Positions 5,621 through 6,710 of a stretch of DNA of 6,710 nt are shown here, in pieces. The position numbers were made by a program, and so were the translations under genes. This DNA comes from Clostridia bacterium (lineage in GTDB: Bacteria > Bacillota_A > Clostridia > Oscillospirales > Acutalibacteraceae), in the NCBI GenBank assembly GCA_017445685.1, contig JAFSTS010000317.1, forward strand, positions 1 through 6,710. Reading direction: 5' to 3'. The notes beneath the pieces were generated by a model. It made no database searches, had not been told where the DNA came from, and saw only the letters and a program-made list of their open reading frames with translations. Every line of letters starts with the position of its first letter. The stretch's first letter is position 1.

Positions 5621-6168
5621 CAGTCTTCTTTGCCCTCTCTGTATTTCACCATAACATTTTTCATTTCAAAAGCAAATATTACAAAAAGCGGTAAAATCAC
5701 GACAAGAAAATACACAGCTTTCGTTCTCTGAAGGTAAGAAATCGCTTTTCCCAAAGCAGGAATTTTAAACAAAACTTTACCAATGATGTTTTGCGGCTCG
5801 ACCGTATACTCGTCATAAGACGGATTATTGTCGCCTTTAGTCGTAAAAACAGGAGAGCCTGAGCTGCTGTCAATTTCAAATATCCTGTGAGTATTCGGAT
5901 ATCCAAAAATAGCGGGATCAATTGAATAGAAAGAGATCACATCCCCTTTTTCAAGCGTCGACGCTTCAACCTTTTTAACGACTACGAGATCACCGACCTT
6001 ATAAGTCGGCTCCATGCTTTCTGTCGCAAGAGACAAAACGGAAATGTTGAAAACGGACGGAACGGTATTTTTCCTTGATGAAATGATGATCGCAACAAAC
6101 GACACCATACATAAAACAAACAAGGCAACCGACAAAAACAGGGATAGATACTTAAAAAACTTTTTCAT
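5620..6168 (-). CDS. sipW: SipW-like signal peptidase I (peptidase 1 of the operon)
   Basis: This is a 182-residue ER-type signal peptidase and the most divergent of the three. Parts in order: membrane helix 1 (about 8-31), a longer outside linker, SLATESMEPTYKVGDLVVV with catalytic Ser51, NTHRIFEID with His94, TKGDNNPSYDEY with Asp113 and Asp119, IIGKVLFKIPALGK (128-141), and membrane helix 2 (about 151-168) with a charged tail. The Ser-to-His distance is 43 residues because of an insert around YSIDPAIFGYPN (81-92), absent from the other two. Its ATG shares one base with the stop of the preceding gene (TAATG). The nearest GGAG is about 14 bases upstream, too far for a good site, so coupling to the upstream gene is likely. 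By position it best matches the EF-hand-bearing protein just upstream, though this pairing is inferred. Confidence 0.93.
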   Translation of the reverse strand: MKKFFKYLSLFLSVALFVLCMVSFVAIIISSRKNTVPSVFNISVLSLATESMEPTYKVGDLVVVKKVEASTLEKGDVISFYSIDPAIFGYPNTHRIFEIDSSSGSPVFTTKGDNNPSYDEYTVEPQNIIGKVLFKIPALGKAISYLQRTKAVYFLVVILPLFVIFAFEMKNVMVKYREGKED

Positions 6169-6710
6169 TATGATACAAAAAACTCCGGAATAACATCAGT
6201 AACAGTCAAATTGGCGCTTTCATAGGTGCTGGCTGCGCTTGCATCAAGCTTGACCGTATAGTAAAGCTCATACGACCCTGTGGCAAGATTTGAGGCTGTC
6301 AGGATAGTAGCACTCGTGTCGCTGCCGGCAATGTCGGAAATAGTTCTCTCAACGCTTGTTGCTCTGGTAGTAGATGTGGAATCAACAAGCTGCGCCGCAA
6401 CTTTTACATAATCGGCAAATGAGCCGGTATAAGAAATGTTGTCAAAAATAAAAGCAAAATGTGCATTGGTGTGATTATTTGTTACGACAACCTTATAGAA
6501 ATATTTCTGACCCGGTACCATATAACGAGTACGAATCGTATCGTCTGTTATTTCGGTATAAATCTCGTCGTTATCGATGACACCGTCTCTGTCAGCGTCG
6601 ACTGCTTCGTAAAAGATGTAGTTCGACGAAAGAGAATCGACTCCAACTGAAATCCGCTCCATATCAACTTGAGTTCCCATCGAAAACCAGCAAAGCGACG
6701 CGGCAATCAA
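6168..6710 (-). CDS. TasA-like secreted protein with EF-hand loop, 5' end outside the window
   Basis: At least 180 residues of an exported protein; the frame is open through the right edge, so the TTG at 6710 is an internal codon and the true start lies beyond. The first visible residues (LIAASLCWFSMGTQ) are the end of a hydrophobic signal segment and a SipW-type cut region, with cleavage expected just before WF. Residues 38-49 (DADRDGVIDNDE, 6564-6599) form a canonical 12-residue EF-hand loop, with Asp at 1, 3, 5 and 9, Gly at 6, Ile at 8 and Glu at 12, suggesting calcium binding outside the cell. MVPGQKYFYKVVVTNNHTNA (about 64-83) matches the LxPGDxxxxxxxxxNxx strand of TasA/camelysin proteins. 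A Ser/Thr-rich stretch (about 110-135) precedes the final strands ATGSYELYYTVKLDAS. It is the first operon gene visible here; promoter and ribosome site are out of view. Confidence 0.82.
   Translation of the reverse strand: MIAASLCWFSMGTQVDMERISVGVDSLSSNYIFYEAVDADRDGVIDNDEIYTEITDDTIRTRYMVPGQKYFYKVVVTNNHTNAHFAFIFDNISYTGSFADYVKVAAQLVDSTSTTRATSVERTISDIAGSDTSATILTASNLATGSYELYYTVKLDASAASTYESANLTVTDVIPEFFVS
6564..6599 (-). other. EF-hand calcium-binding loop within the TasA-like protein
   Basis: The encoded 12-residue loop DADRDGVIDNDE fits the D-x-D-x-D-G-x-I-D-x-x-E consensus at every conserved position. Only one loop is visible, and the flanking residues are beta-rich, not the helix-loop-helix of calmodulin. 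It resembles the isolated extracellular EF-like loops of dockerins and surface proteins. Confidence 0.75.

Noticed and set aside
6168..6710. TTG at 6710 as a real start codon
   Set aside because: It falls in the middle of a hydrophobic signal segment at the window edge; the gene simply continues outside.
6660..6710. Lipoprotein signal at ASLC in the EF-hand protein
   Set aside because: The residue before Cys would be Leu, which does not fit a lipobox; the CWF pattern matches the SipW cut-site style of its neighbours.
1..6710. CRISPR arrays, tRNA or rRNA genes, insertion sequences, attachment sites
   Set aside because: No regularly spaced repeats, RNA gene signatures, transposase motifs or terminal inverted repeats were seen on either strand.

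Overview
The window looks like a chromosomal segment of a low-to-moderate GC Gram-positive bacterium. Clostridia of the Oscillospiraceae/Ruminococcaceae kind are my best guess. The reasons are the AGGAGG-type ribosome sites, the tight gene packing, the short QueG-like ferredoxin protein, and above all the SipW-type signal peptidases with camelysin/TasA-like partners. The taxonomy is an inference from gene content and style; no marker gene is present.

Layout. (a) 1-893, plus strand: the 3' part of a calcineurin-like metallophosphoesterase whose start lies left of the window. (b) 906-941: a strong hairpin terminator between two convergent genes. (c) 945-1610, minus strand: a short QueG-like protein with two 4Fe-4S clusters. 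(d) 1611-1678: a tight, AT-rich divergent intergenic region. (e) 1679-1843, plus strand: a very basic 54-residue protein with a good ribosome site. (f) 1850-1892: a perfect 12-bp hairpin terminator between convergent transcripts. (g) 1891-6710, minus strand: one compact operon of eight genes that enters from the right edge. No stretch above 300 bases lacks a gene.

The operon is the centre of interest. In transcription order it encodes: a secreted TasA/camelysin-like protein with a perfect EF-hand loop (5' end cut off); SipW-like peptidase 1; SipW-like peptidase 2; a secreted TasA-like protein; SipW-like peptidase 3; another secreted TasA-like protein; a fourth protein with a SipW-style signal anchor and an unannotated TTG start; and a membrane-anchored protein with a lysine-rich cytoplasmic tail, interrupted by a -1 frameshift in its membrane segment. 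All three peptidases are of the ER/archaeal Ser-His type. Four proteins carry the SipW-type cut-site motif ([A/C][W/Y]F just after the hydrophobic segment).

A likely working model is that the three peptidases process the co-encoded precursors at the outer membrane face and release or mature beta-sandwich proteins. These would build a surface fibre, matrix or other cell-surface structure, with the last protein as a possible membrane-held partner. The peptidases and their precursors are inferred with good confidence from motifs. The assembled structure, its function and the pairing of each peptidase with a precursor are inference.
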